Origin: Tychonema bourrellyi FEM_GT703
Lineage (GTDB): Bacteria > Cyanobacteriota > Cyanobacteriia > Cyanobacteriales > Microcoleaceae
Direction: 5' to 3'
DNA: 39,200 nt
Assembly (NCBI RefSeq): GCF_002412335.2
Contig: NZ_NXIB02000016.1
Coordinates: forward strand, 1 to 39,200
The translations under genes were made by a program, and so were the position numbers. Below, piece after piece: positions 24,433 through 32,253 of this stretch. The number at the start of each line of letters is the position of its first letter. The first letter of the stretch is position 1. The notes below the pieces were generated by a model. It made no database searches. It was not told the origin of the DNA and saw nothing but the letters and a program-made list of their open reading frames with translations.

Positions 24433-25248
24433 TTAGAACAACTCGAAGTTGCTGGTGCCGATAGTCAGTCCAGGTGTCAACTGAGCGACAGGCACCGCAT
24501 TACCAGCGTTGTTGAAGTACAGAAGACCACTTGCGGAGTTGTAAATCACCTTGTTCGCATTTGCTGCTGCGGTCAGTTGTGCGTTATCAGTAATCACCAC
24601 AAACTCGGTAGCATCTACGGCGGTGCCCAATATAGCCAATGTACCGCCTTGCTTCATGCGAATCTTGTCTTCGCCTGGGGTAAAGTCAGTGATCGTGTCT
24701 ATATCACTACCTCCAATAGAAGCAAAGTAGAAGGTATCGCTGCCAGCACCACCAGTCAGAAGATCGGTGCCACCGTCTCCAGAGATCGTGTCGTTGCCAG
24801 CACCACCGTTGATAGTGTCAGCACCTTTACCACCCCAGAGGACGTCATTGCCAGCGTCGCCATTGAGCACATCATTGCCAGCCTGGCCGAAGATGAGGTC
24901 ATTACCGTCGCCACCGCCGATCACATCATTGCCACCGCCTGAACGCGAGGGAGTGTCTCCATAAATCGCGTCATCTCCAGCACCGCCAGCTACAGTGTCG
25001 TTTCCGGCATCCCCAGAGAGGACATCATTACCGGCGCCACCATCAACGAAATCGTTACCTTTACCACCACGTGCAGTGTCATTGCCAGCGTCAGCAGAAA
25101 TAATGTCATTGCCACGCCCTGTTTGCACGTTGTCGTTGCCAGTGCCAGCATTCAGCCTGTTGTCGCCTGCGACACCTCTAATATCAAGTCCGCCCTGGGT
25201 ATTAGGTGCTGAACTTGCTGGGGTCGTTGGATTAGTAACCTGTGTCAT
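24433..25248 (-). CDS. RTX calcium-binding repeat protein (hemolysin-type)
   Basis: This is a 271-aa acidic, glycine-rich protein. After a Thr/Pro/Ser-rich start (residues 1-20) come about a dozen GGxGxD-type nonapeptides (GGAGNDVLSGDAGNDTV, GGKGADTINGGAGNDTISGD) at about 30-170. They fold as a calcium-filled parallel beta roll. A typical RTX C-terminal region follows (DTFYFASIGGSDIDTITDFTPGEDKIRMK), which in this class carries the type I secretion signal. There is no enzymatic or adhesive domain, so it may be a short surface or S-layer-like protein. AGGAGGAG eight bases before the ATG and a strong terminator downstream show a single-gene, probably well-expressed unit. No transporter gene is in the window. 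Confidence 0.92.
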   Translation of the reverse strand: MTQVTNPTTPASSAPNTQGGLDIRGVAGDNRLNAGTGNDNVQTGRGNDIISADAGNDTARGGKGNDFVDGGAGNDVLSGDAGNDTVAGGAGDDAIYGDTPSRSGGGNDVIGGGDGNDLIFGQAGNDVLNGDAGNDVLWGGKGADTINGGAGNDTISGDGGTDLLTGGAGSDTFYFASIGGSDIDTITDFTPGEDKIRMKQGGTLAILGTAVDATEFVVITDNAQLTAAANANKVIYNSASGLLYFNNAGNAVPVAQLTPGLTIGTSNFELF

Positions 25249-25368
25249 TTACACTCCTCCTAGATGAATCATTTTTATACAATACACTTTTCCCTCCAAA
25301 CGGATTCAAAAAAATGAAGCCGGACATCGGTTGAGACTCTAATTTACCTATCTGCTATAGGCTGTCAC

Positions 25369-25630
25369 GTGAACTACCTCAACTAAACTTAGCTATGGTT
25401 GGGGCTTCCAACTAACACCAAGATTAGGACAGTTTGATTCGTCTTTGAGGTTTCTCGTCTTAACGACCGATGCCACGTTACGAACACCAAAAGGGCGATC
25501 GACACAAAGCGTCGATGATGGTCTTACTGCTATACAAATACTAGACAAGCCTAGGCATTTGCTTCTTACTTCATCGGGAGCATGGGAGCGGTTATCCCTC
25601 GGTAAGCTTTCACGCTTTAGCCAAGCGTGA
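25369..25630 (+). ncRNA. Candidate stand-alone HEARO/IscB-type OMEGA RNA
   Basis: This non-coding stretch begins at GTGA, followed by ACTACCTCAAC, which pairs with GTTGGGG (CCTCAAC/GTTGGGG, seven pairs) just before CTTCCAACTAACACC. It continues through several conserved-looking blocks (CGAACACCAAAAGGGCGATC, GGGAGCGGTTATCCCTCGG) and ends in TCACGCTT-TAGCC-AAGCGTGA, a perfect 8-bp hairpin. GTGA or ATGA at the 5' edge and a length near 260 nt fit my memory of HEARO RNAs, the guide RNAs of IscB nucleases, which are numerous in filamentous cyanobacteria and often occur without the gene. No IscB frame follows. The identification rests on memory of the motif, not a covariance search. Confidence 0.45.
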
Positions 25631-25634
25631 TAAA

Positions 25635-26105
25635 TTAATCGCTCAGTCCTGAGATTTCGGTAATGTCGATCGCAAATTGTCTGATCGCCCCCAAAAAAAG
25701 GCAGTTACCAAGTTGCGCTCTGTTAGTATAGTCTGAATTCACCAGACTTTTGAATTCTGCCAATAGTTCCCCGAAAATCAAAATTTTTGAAACCAGCTCA
25801 GATTCCCTCCCCAGAACGACCACAAGCAATTGGATCTGTCGCCTCGGATTCAGCCATAGAGTTGCTTTCTTCAATCGAAAATCAAAAATCGATCGACTGT
25901 GGTAGTCCATAGTTGCAAGTCTCTCGGAACTAGAAACTCAGCCAAATTGCTGTTGACATCCAGACAATAGTGAGCTAAGACACAATTTGCAATAGTCCCG
26001 CACCACCAGCCCAAAGCCCTGCCCACAAAAAGATTGAAGCAATGACCGAGAAAAAACATTTATTCTGTTATAGAATTCACTCTGAACTTTCACCTCAATA
26101 ATTAA
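25635..26105. other. No supported gene
   Basis: Two short overlapping minus-strand frames (91 and 62 codons) occur here. Neither shows a recognisable domain, a ribosome site or normal composition, so I do not call them. The stretch could be a decayed gene, but I cannot identify its parent. Confidence 0.5.
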
Positions 26106-26324
26106 TTATGATTCTCCATCATATTGATCTGCTTCTACTTCGGGCTTTTTGCTGTTAATTTGCAAAAGGGAGAAAGGCAGAACTAATGGCCAAAAAAGAG
26201 GCAAAAACAGTAAGGCTACCCAAGATATCAAGTCTTTTTTAGACGTGGAAGTATCGTTCCAAAAACGGTGAAACCAAACTAATAATACGATTGAGGCAAT
26301 CAAGAAGTAGCCAATAACTATCAT
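26106..26324 (-). CDS. Small two-helix membrane protein, unknown function
   Basis: This 72-aa protein has one hydrophobic helix at residues about 2-18 (VIGYFLIASIVLLVWF) and another at about 33-54 (LISWVALLFLPLFWPLVLPF), joined by a short polar loop (DTSTSKKD). An acidic tail ends it. It is a plausible inner-membrane or thylakoid protein. No family is recognised. The ATG is preceded by a purine-rich run without a clear Shine-Dalgarno sequence. It stands alone between the non-coding 25.3-26.1 kb stretch and the 63-bp array. Confidence 0.55.
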   Translation of the reverse strand: MIVIGYFLIASIVLLVWFHRFWNDTSTSKKDLISWVALLFLPLFWPLVLPFSLLQINSKKPEVEADQYDGES

Positions 26325-26530
26325 TTTTTTTACCCGCCTGTCATTTTATGCGATCGAAATGTTTGTGATTATATCTCACATCAATTTTGGATTTTCCCCA
26401 CGGATTAATTTGTGGGACTTGTCAGCAGCCAGCACTCAGTAGAAACCAAGTGTAACATTATTTTAAGACATAGTTCGGAATTAATATTACTCACAGCCAG
26501 GACACGGCAGTGCCGTATCCCTACAATTAA

Positions 26531-26908
26531 TCATGGTAGGGATACGGCACTGCCGTATCCTCTATATCTTGGCTGCCGTATCCCTACAATTAATCATGGT
26601 AGGGATACGGCACTGCCGTATCCTCTATATCTTGGCTGCCGTATCCCTACAATTAATCATGGTAGGGATACGGCACTGCCGTATCCTCTATATCTTGGCT
26701 GCCGTATCCCTACAATTAATCATGGTAGGGATACGGCACTGCCGTATCCTCTATATCTTGGCTGCCGTATCCCTACAATTAATCATGGTAGGGATACGGC
26801 ACTGCCGTATCCTCTATATCTTGGCTGCCGTATCCCTACAATTAATCATGGTAGGGATACGGCACTGCCGTATCCTCTATATCTTGGCTGCCGTATCCTA
26901 CAATTAAT
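26531..26908. repeat. 63-bp tandem array, six units
   Basis: The unit runs from TCATGGTAGG to CAATTAA and includes GGATACGGCA-C-TGCCGTATCC, a 21-base palindrome. Six nearly identical units occupy 378 bp, with partial units on both sides. Because 63 is divisible by three, two plus-strand frames stay open across it (190 and 124 codons). They are repeat translation and I do not call them genes. Confidence 0.92.
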
Positions 26909-26932
26909 CATGGTAGGGATACTCCAAAAGCC

Positions 26933-27131
26933 CATAGGTGTCAACTTAAGCCTGAAAGCCTTGATAAATCTCGTTTTTACCTGAGTCCAGATCCCCCTAA
27001 ATCCCCCTTGGTTCGGGGGACGAAAGATCGGACTCCTGTCCCCCCCTTGGTTCGGGGGGCTAGGGGGGATCTAGATTTAATAGTCTTGCCAACAGTCTCT
27101 GACTGGGTTTGACCTTAAGTTGACACCAATG
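26933..27131 (-). mobile_element. MITE-like element, copy B (199 bp)
   Basis: This is a relative of 5237-5433 in the opposite orientation. The ends are CATAGGTGTCAACTTAAG and CTTAAGTTGACACCAATG-type sequences, with the same CAGTCAGAGACTG, GATCTAG and CCCCC/GGGGG blocks inside. It lies within the degenerate last unit of the 63-bp array. Outside its ends a further inverted pair, GGATACTCCAAAAG and CTTTTGGAGTATCC, is present. Confidence 0.75.
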
Positions 27132-27156
27132 GGCTTTTGGAGTATCCTCTATATCA

Positions 27157-27180
27157 TTCCGGTGTCACCGGAATTGATAT
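27157..27180. repeat. CCGG palindromic repeat
   Basis: ATTCCGGTGTCACCGGAAT is a near-perfect palindrome followed by TGATAT. It belongs to a family with copies near 9711, 29092, 32213, 35817, 35886 and 37067. The rest of 27181-27379 shows no gene. Confidence 0.65.
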
Positions 27181-27379
27181 TATCCAGAGCTAGGAATTAG
27201 GAGGGAGCTAGTATTGGGGCTACTGGGGGCAAATAGGATATAAGTCCCAGCGTTAATTATTGATGACACAAATCACTAACTCCAAGCAAATAGATCACAT
27301 TTACTCCCGTATTGGAATCACATAAATATCAAATAAAGAAGTCAATACTATAAACAGTGAGTTCAAAAAAAATCTAATC

Positions 27380-27577
27380 ATGACACAAACACTTTTACCC
27401 CAATTTACTATTGCAGAGCTAGTTTTTCAGGTATATCACTCTGGTTTATTAACTCAGACTCACCGACAACAGCTCATGACAGTGCTGTTAAACGACTGTC
27501 TCACCGAAGAAGACCAAACAGCCATCAACCGTTTGTTGCACGCTGTCCGCCGTGGCTGGCTGAAAGTAGTAGATTAA
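27380..27577 (+). CDS. Small conserved cyanobacterial protein
   Basis: This 65-aa protein has a hydrophobic start (TLLPQFTIAELVFQVYHSG) and then two helices (TQTHRQQLMTVLLNDC and EEDQTAINRLLHAVRRGWLKVVD). I recognise this layout from small proteins found across cyanobacteria, with the closing RRG-LKVVD especially typical. I do not know its function. No membrane helix or signal is present. It sits alone upstream of a phosphoribosyltransferase gene, 206 bp apart on the same strand. Confidence 0.75.
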   Translation: MTQTLLPQFTIAELVFQVYHSGLLTQTHRQQLMTVLLNDCLTEEDQTAINRLLHAVRRGWLKVVD

Positions 27578-27783
27578 ACTTTGCCCCAATCCGAGTTTGA
27601 ATTTTGAATTTTAGATTTTAGATTTTAGATTACTCCCTTGACATACTGACCGGGAATCACAGCCACGGTGGTTCTTGACGCTTTACTGGATAAAGAATGA
27701 ATCTGGAGACCCGAACGAAATTGTTTTGGGTCATTTTTATCAAAATATTTAATAATATCTATAACATTTCAATAATATTCGGC

Positions 27784-28296
27784 ATGAGCGACCTTTACAT
27801 TTCCTGGTCAGACTACCATCGCAAGATTGAGGATTTGGCTGTAAAAATTCATCAATCTCAGTGGAAATTCGATCGCATTGTGTGCATTGCCAGAGGAGGG
27901 CTGCGGGCTGGCGATATTTTGTCACGGATTTTTGACAAACCCCTAGCAATTTTAGTGGCCTCGTCCTACGGTGGGACGGAGGGAAAAGTTCGAGGTTCAA
28001 TTAAATTTGCCCGCGACTTGACAATGGTGGGCGATGATTTGGGTAACAGAATTCTACTGGTTGACGATTTGGTGGATTCGGGAGTGAGTTTGGAACAAAG
28101 TATCCTTTGGCTGAAGAGTCGCTACACCGAGGATATTCAGGAAATTCGGACTGCGGTGCTTTGGTACAAAGCTTGTTCTGTGGCGATTCCAGATTATTAT
28201 GTCGATTATTTGGCAGATAATCCTTGGATTCATCAACCCTTTGAAATATACGAAAAGATGAGTGCGGCTGATTTTGCAGCGAAAGTTAGCAAATAA
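27784..28296 (+). CDS. Phosphoribosyltransferase (purine-salvage/Gpt-like)
   Basis: This 170-aa protein of the type I PRT fold opens MSDLYISWSDYHRKIEDLA. The PRPP-binding loop is ILLVDDLVDSGVSL (about residues 95-108), and an IARGGLRAGDILSR loop lies at about 35-48. Proteins of this shape convert hypoxanthine, xanthine or guanine with PRPP to the nucleotide, or act in related nucleotide metabolism; substrate is not determinable here. The frame extends to 27697, but the extra 29 residues are Asn/Ile/Phe-rich and unlike the family, so the ATG at 27784 was chosen. It is apparently a single-gene unit. Confidence 0.85.
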   Translation: MSDLYISWSDYHRKIEDLAVKIHQSQWKFDRIVCIARGGLRAGDILSRIFDKPLAILVASSYGGTEGKVRGSIKFARDLTMVGDDLGNRILLVDDLVDSGVSLEQSILWLKSRYTEDIQEIRTAVLWYKACSVAIPDYYVDYLADNPWIHQPFEIYEKMSAADFAAKVSK

Positions 28297-28334
28297 AAAA
28301 CTAAACACATAGCAGTTTTCAATCGTGGTGAGTT

Positions 28335-28375
28335 ATGCCCTATGCCCTATGCCCTATGCCCTATGCCCTATGCCC
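28335..28375. repeat. CCCTATG heptamer array
   Basis: Five to six tandem ATGCCCT heptamers lie between the phosphoribosyltransferase gene and the Uma2 gene. Confidence 0.85.
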
Positions 28376-28393
28376 ACACACATTGCTTAGCCT

Positions 28394-29062
28394 TTATTTC
28401 GCTTGTAATTGCTCTCGAACCCAAGCTCGAAAGGCTCTGATAGTTGGGCTTCTACCTTCGGTTTTGCTGCGATCGACATATTGAGGAATTAGATCAATAA
28501 TGGGAAAGTCGGGGAAGTTTTGGCTGGTACTGGACTCGGTATATTTTCCCTCTTGGAGCCGATAAATTTTCAGCACTTCCCCGTCATATCTCCAGAGTTC
28601 GGGAACTCCTAAAGCTTCATAGCAGTTTAAACTCGTTTGTGAAGAGTTATCAATCTCGATCGCCAAATCGGGCGGTGGGTCTACAGTTAAATCTAGCCGA
28701 TCTTTGCCTCGAACCGCACCTTGATTTTGGATATAGAAACAGTCGTCAGGTTCTACACCAGTCTGCATATCTTGGCGTTTGAAGGTAGTTGAGCCTAAAA
28801 CTTCACAATCAATATTAAGTTCTTCCAACAGCACGTTGACCAAGTATCCAATCAATGATTTAGCTTTTTCATGTTTTGGTAATGGCATCCTGATTTCCAA
28901 TGTTCCTTTGTAATAAGCAAGTCGAACTGCATAACCTTCCCCTAACTCTTCTAGGATAGATTCGTACATTTCCCAGCTAACATTTTGTAGCCGCACTTTA
29001 TTGCCTGGGGGGACAATTAGTTGGTTCAGTTCAAATACTGTATGTCTAACTTGAGTTTGCAT
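28394..29062 (-). CDS. Uma2 family (DUF820) endonuclease-like protein
   Basis: This 222-aa protein is a second Uma2 homologue, clearly diverged from the one at 14.6 kb. Signatures are RLAYYKGTLEIRMPLPKHE (about residues 47-65), GSTTFKRQD, GVEPDDCFYI (about 105-114), PPPDLAIEIDNSSQT (about 128-142) and LGVPELWRYDG. The conserved Glu/Asp residues of the predicted PD-(D/E)xK site are present, so it is probably intact. Function in vivo is unresolved for the family. Heptamer and palindromic repeats flank it on both sides, which is common for these mobile-looking genes. Confidence 0.88.
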   Translation of the reverse strand: MQTQVRHTVFELNQLIVPPGNKVRLQNVSWEMYESILEELGEGYAVRLAYYKGTLEIRMPLPKHEKAKSLIGYLVNVLLEELNIDCEVLGSTTFKRQDMQTGVEPDDCFYIQNQGAVRGKDRLDLTVDPPPDLAIEIDNSSQTSLNCYEALGVPELWRYDGEVLKIYRLQEGKYTESSTSQNFPDFPIIDLIPQYVDRSKTEGRSPTIRAFRAWVREQLQAK

Positions 29063-29091
29063 GGTATTCGGCTGCTTGTAGGATTGAGACT

Positions 29092-29300
29092 CATATTAAT
29101 TCCGGTTGTACCGGAATGATGTTGACTGTTGACTGTTGACTGTTGACTGTTGACTGTTGACTGTTGACTGTTGACTGGGAGTCACAAAACAGGCAAGATG
29201 CCTGTTCCACAATAATATTCAGTTTTTCAAGAACAGGCAAGATGCCTGTTCCACAATAATATTAACTTTTTGTGGCACGGGCATCTTGCCCGTGCCAATC
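29092..29300. repeat. Repeat cluster: CCGG repeat, TTGACTG heptamers, three AACAGGCA hairpins
   Basis: ATTCCGGTTGTACCGGAAT is followed by about eight TTGACTG heptamers, then AACAGGCA hairpins at 29188-29208 and 29231-29252, and a variant at 29274-29296. The variant reads GGCACGGGCA...TGCCCGTGCC, changed symmetrically in both arms. The cluster separates the Uma2 and dxr genes. Confidence 0.85.
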
Positions 29301-29311
29301 TGCTGATACAA

Positions 29312-30502
29312 TTACCGAACCGAAAGAATGCGCGCACCCAATTCCATACTTTCCACCAAAACTTCCTGCCGCGCCCACTTGTCCGCCGCCAAAATATCAT
29401 CTAAACCAGGGCTTTCACAGTTATCCGGTTGATGTTTATCGCAAGCCTTCTCAATCAATTTCGGAATATCCAAAAACTGAATCTTCTCCTCCAAAAATAG
29501 CGCTACCGCCTGTTCGTTCGCCGCATTCAATACCGCCGGCATCGAACCGCCAGCCCGTCCAGCCGCATAAGCCAACTGCATACAAGGATACTTTTTATGG
29601 TCAGGTTCTCGGAAAGTTAAATCCCCAGCTTTTACCAAATCAAATGGCTTCCAATCTGTATGAATGCGCTCCGGCCAAGACAAGGCATAAAGCAGCGGCA
29701 ACCGCATATCCGGCCATCCCAATTGTGCTAAAACTGACGTATCTTGCAACTCAATTAACGAGTGAATGATGCTCTGGGGATGAATGACAATATCAATGTC
29801 ATCATAATCCATTCCGAACAAATAGTGAGCTTCAATTACTTCTAATCCTTTATTCATCAAAGTCGCCGAATCAATGGTGATTTTTTGTCCCATCGACCAA
29901 TTCGGATGTTTCAAAGCATCAGCAACAGTAACTTCGGCTAACTTTTCAATTGGCAAATCTCTAAAGGAACCGCCGGAAGCTGTGAGAATAATTCGCCGCA
30001 AACTCCCAGGAAGAACGCCTTGGAGACACTGAAAAATTGCTGAATGTTCGGAGTCTGCTGGTAATATTTTAACTCCATGTTTTTCGATCAGGGGGTTGAC
30101 AACGGGGCCGCCTGCGATTAATGTTTCTTTATTGGCTAAAGCGATATCTTTTCCGGCTTGGATGGCGGCAATTGTTGGTAGCAAACCAGCACAGCCGACT
30201 ATGCCGGTGACTACGGCTTCGGCGTCGCCATATCTGGCAACTTCGACAACGCCTGTCTCGCCTGCAAGTATAATAGGTTGAGGGTCGATATCTGCGATCG
30301 CCTCTTTCAATTCAACTAATTTATTTTCGTCGCCAATCGCGACAATTTCGGGCCGAAACTGTCGGATTTGTTGGGCTAGCAAGGTGACATTTCGTCCAGC
30401 GGTTAAGCCGACAATCCGAAATTGTTCCGGGTATTGAGCTACAATATCTAGGGTTTGAGTGCCGATCGAGCCTGTGGAGCCGAGAAGAGTTATTGCTTTC
30501 AC
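29312..30502 (-). CDS. dxr: 1-deoxy-D-xylulose-5-phosphate reductoisomerase
   Basis: This 396-aa enzyme makes 2-C-methyl-D-erythritol 4-phosphate from DXP with NADPH, the committed step of the MEP isoprenoid pathway that feeds carotenoids and the phytol of chlorophyll. It opens with the NADPH-binding [39 protein letters not shown] with the metal-binding Asp and Glu, [10 protein letters not shown] and [24 protein letters not shown] follow, as does the C-terminal [13 protein letters not shown]. Length is normal for the family. The start codon is GTG. The gene is divergent from the DUF2079 genes, with only 35 bp between starts, so their promoters overlap. Confidence 0.97.
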   Translation of the reverse strand: MKAITLLGSTGSIGTQTLDIVAQYPEQFRIVGLTAGRNVTLLAQQIRQFRPEIVAIGDENKLVELKEAIADIDPQPIILAGETGVVEVARYGDAEAVVTGIVGCAGLLPTIAAIQAGKDIALANKETLIAGGPVVNPLIEKHGVKILPADSEHSAIFQCLQGVLPGSLRRIILTASGGSFRDLPIEKLAEVTVADALKHPNWSMGQKITIDSATLMNKGLEVIEAHYLFGMDYDDIDIVIHPQSIIHSLIELQDTSVLAQLGWPDMRLPLLYALSWPERIHTDWKPFDLVKAGDLTFREPDHKKYPCMQLAYAAGRAGGSMPAVLNAANEQAVALFLEEKIQFLDIPKLIEKACDKHQPDNCESPGLDDILAADKWARQEVLVESMELGARILSVR

Positions 30503-30537
30503 AATTTTTTAAGGTTTTGTGGATTATTCTAAATTTT

Positions 30538-32130
30538 ATGCAGAATTCGTCCAATTTTGTTGATTCTGATGAGGAGAGTAACGTCTCGAATCAGGAAAAT
30601 GTAGAGAAAGGTCGATCGCGCCCACCGTCGAGTTTGCTAATGGCGATCGCGATTTTTGCGACAATCTTATTTTTGTGTAGTAGTTTGCGACACGCCTTGT
30701 TTCAATCCACTGCTTTCGATTTAGGTATTTTTGACCAAGCAATTTACCTCATCAGCCAAAACCAAACGCCTTTCTCTTCTTTGATGCAGATGCACATTTT
30801 AGGCGACCACGCAGCGGTCATCTATTATCCGCTGGCTTTGTTGTACAAAATTTACCCAGATGTGCATTGGCTATTTTTGGTACAAGCAGTTGCTTTATCC
30901 CTGGGAGCTTTGCCTAGCTGGAGTTTAGCACGTTTGGCTGGTTTGACTAAAGCACAATCTCGTGCGATCGCATTTATTTACTTACTGTATCCGGTAGTAT
31001 TTAATATCAATCTATTTGACTTTCACCCAGAAGTCATCGCTTTACCCGCACTTTTAGCCGCCATCTTAGCAGCGCGTTTAAATAAGATTATCTGGTTTGG
31101 TAGCGCTGTTTTGTTAGTCTTGAGTTGCAAAGCAGTTTTGTCTCTAACCGTTGCTGCAATGGGCTTCTGGCTGTTAGTGTGCGAGAAAAAAAGACGTTGT
31201 GGCGCGATCGCAATTTTGCTCGGTATAGCCTGGTTTCTGATTGCTTCCCAAAAAATAATCCCCTTATTTAGTGGTAGCGAAGTCGCCGGAGTCGGGCGCT
31301 ACAGCTATCTAGGCAAATCTGTACTAGAAATTGTCATCAATCTCATATTAAAACCACAATTAGTCTTAGGAAAATTCCTTTCCTTTGACACTTTCAAATA
31401 TATATTTATACTCAGTTTACCCGTAATTTGGGGACTCTTGCCATTCTCCCGCAAAACAGGACTGCGATACTTGACACCGCTAATTCCAGCCATCCCGACT
31501 CTCGCCATCAATATCCTCTCAGACTTGCCATTTCAGCGCAGTTTAGCCTATCAATATTCAGTACCGATAATTCCATTTTTATTGTTAGCAGTCATCTCGA
31601 AGGAAGGTTCGGCAGCGGATTTTGTAGCGGATTTAGCGGATGTTGGGAAGAGGGAAGGTTCGGCAGCGGATTTTGTAGCGGATTTAGCGGATGTTGGGAA
31701 GAGGGGGAAATTTTCTCGGATTCCTCAATTTTGGTTGGGAATGCAGTTGCCAAAAACCATGATAATTTGGTCATTAATCATATTCCTATTTCTCGGCGAG
31801 TACAAAGATTTTTTCCTCTATCTAAATAGACTAGATACTTGGCAAGCAACACGAGAGGCGATCGCCCAAATCCAACCCCAAAGTAGCATCTTAACAGATA
31901 ATAGACTTGCGCCGCACTTTACCCACCGCCCCATCGTCAAATTACTTTCCCAAATTTCACCCCAAACAGATTTAGCAGAATTTCAATACATCTTATTAAA
32001 TCAGCGCCATCCTTGGCCCGACACAGCCAAAATTGGCAATGACTTAGCAAATCAACTCCAAAATACTCCCAAATTTCAATTAACCTATCAAAAAAACCAA
32101 GTTCTACTATTCAAACGCATCCCTGATTAA
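30538..32130 (+). CDS. DUF2079 membrane protein, paralogue 1
   Basis: This 530-aa polytopic membrane protein has about a dozen helices. After a polar N-terminus (about 35 residues) come the conserved loop FDLGIFDQAIYLISQNQTPFSSL, LGDHAAVIYYPLALLYKIYPDVHWL and INLFDFHPEVIALPALLAAILAARL. I recall DUF2079 being grouped with the GT-C glycosyltransferase fold, and the Asp-containing first loop would fit that, but activity is unproven. A 17-residue segment (EGSAADFVADLADVGKR) is tandemly duplicated in a loop before the last helix. The start at 30538 was chosen; the upstream TTG at 30493 lies inside dxr. It is the first of three tandem paralogues. Confidence 0.85.
   Translation: MQNSSNFVDSDEESNVSNQENVEKGRSRPPSSLLMAIAIFATILFLCSSLRHALFQSTAFDLGIFDQAIYLISQNQTPFSSLMQMHILGDHAAVIYYPLALLYKIYPDVHWLFLVQAVALSLGALPSWSLARLAGLTKAQSRAIAFIYLLYPVVFNINLFDFHPEVIALPALLAAILAARLNKIIWFGSAVLLVLSCKAVLSLTVAAMGFWLLVCEKKRRCGAIAILLGIAWFLIASQKIIPLFSGSEVAGVGRYSYLGKSVLEIVINLILKPQLVLGKFLSFDTFKYIFILSLPVIWGLLPFSRKTGLRYLTPLIPAIPTLAINILSDLPFQRSLAYQYSVPIIPFLLLAVISKEGSAADFVADLADVGKREGSAADFVADLADVGKRGKFSRIPQFWLGMQLPKTMIIWSLIIFLFLGEYKDFFLYLNRLDTWQATREAIAQIQPQSSILTDNRLAPHFTHRPIVKLLSQISPQTDLAEFQYILLNQRHPWPDTAKIGNDLANQLQNTPKFQLTYQKNQVLLFKRIPD
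31602..31703. repeat. 51-bp in-frame tandem duplication
   Basis: Two identical 51-bp units containing GGCAGCGGATTTTGTAGCGG lie within the first DUF2079 gene, adding 17 residues per copy to a loop. The other two paralogues have unrelated sequence in this loop. Confidence 0.85.
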
Positions 32131-32173
32131 ACCAATCAATAATATCGTTTCCGGCTGCATCGGTATTGTTCAA

Positions 32174-32238
32174 ACAGTCAACAGTCAACAGTCAACAGTC
32201 AACAGTCAACATCATTCCGGTGCAACCGGAATTGATAT
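32174..32238. repeat. CAACAGT heptamers plus CCGG repeat
   Basis: Five CAACAGT heptamers are followed by ATCATTCCGGTGCAACCGGAATTGATAT. The cluster fills the gap between the first and second DUF2079 genes. Confidence 0.8.
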
Positions 32239-32253
32239 AAATTAAACCAATCA

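Noticed and set aside
24379-24942. 187-codon plus-strand frame opposite the RTX gene
   Set aside because: The frame stays open because of the repetitive Gly/Asp codons on the other strand; the RTX reading has a ribosome site, terminator and clear motifs.
25635-26059. IscB or other nuclease remnant next to the OMEGA-like RNA
   Set aside because: Neither small frame here shows HNH, RuvC or RRXRR-type motifs; I found nothing resembling IscB on either strand.
26503-26930. CRISPR array
   Set aside because: Whole 63-bp units are identical, so there are no unique spacers, and no cas genes are near.
26412-26984. 190-codon and 124-codon plus-strand frames with a 21-residue repeat
   Set aside because: They are the translation of the 63-bp palindromic tandem array, which stays open in two frames only because 63 is divisible by three. 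There is no ribosome site, and the ends run into other repeats.
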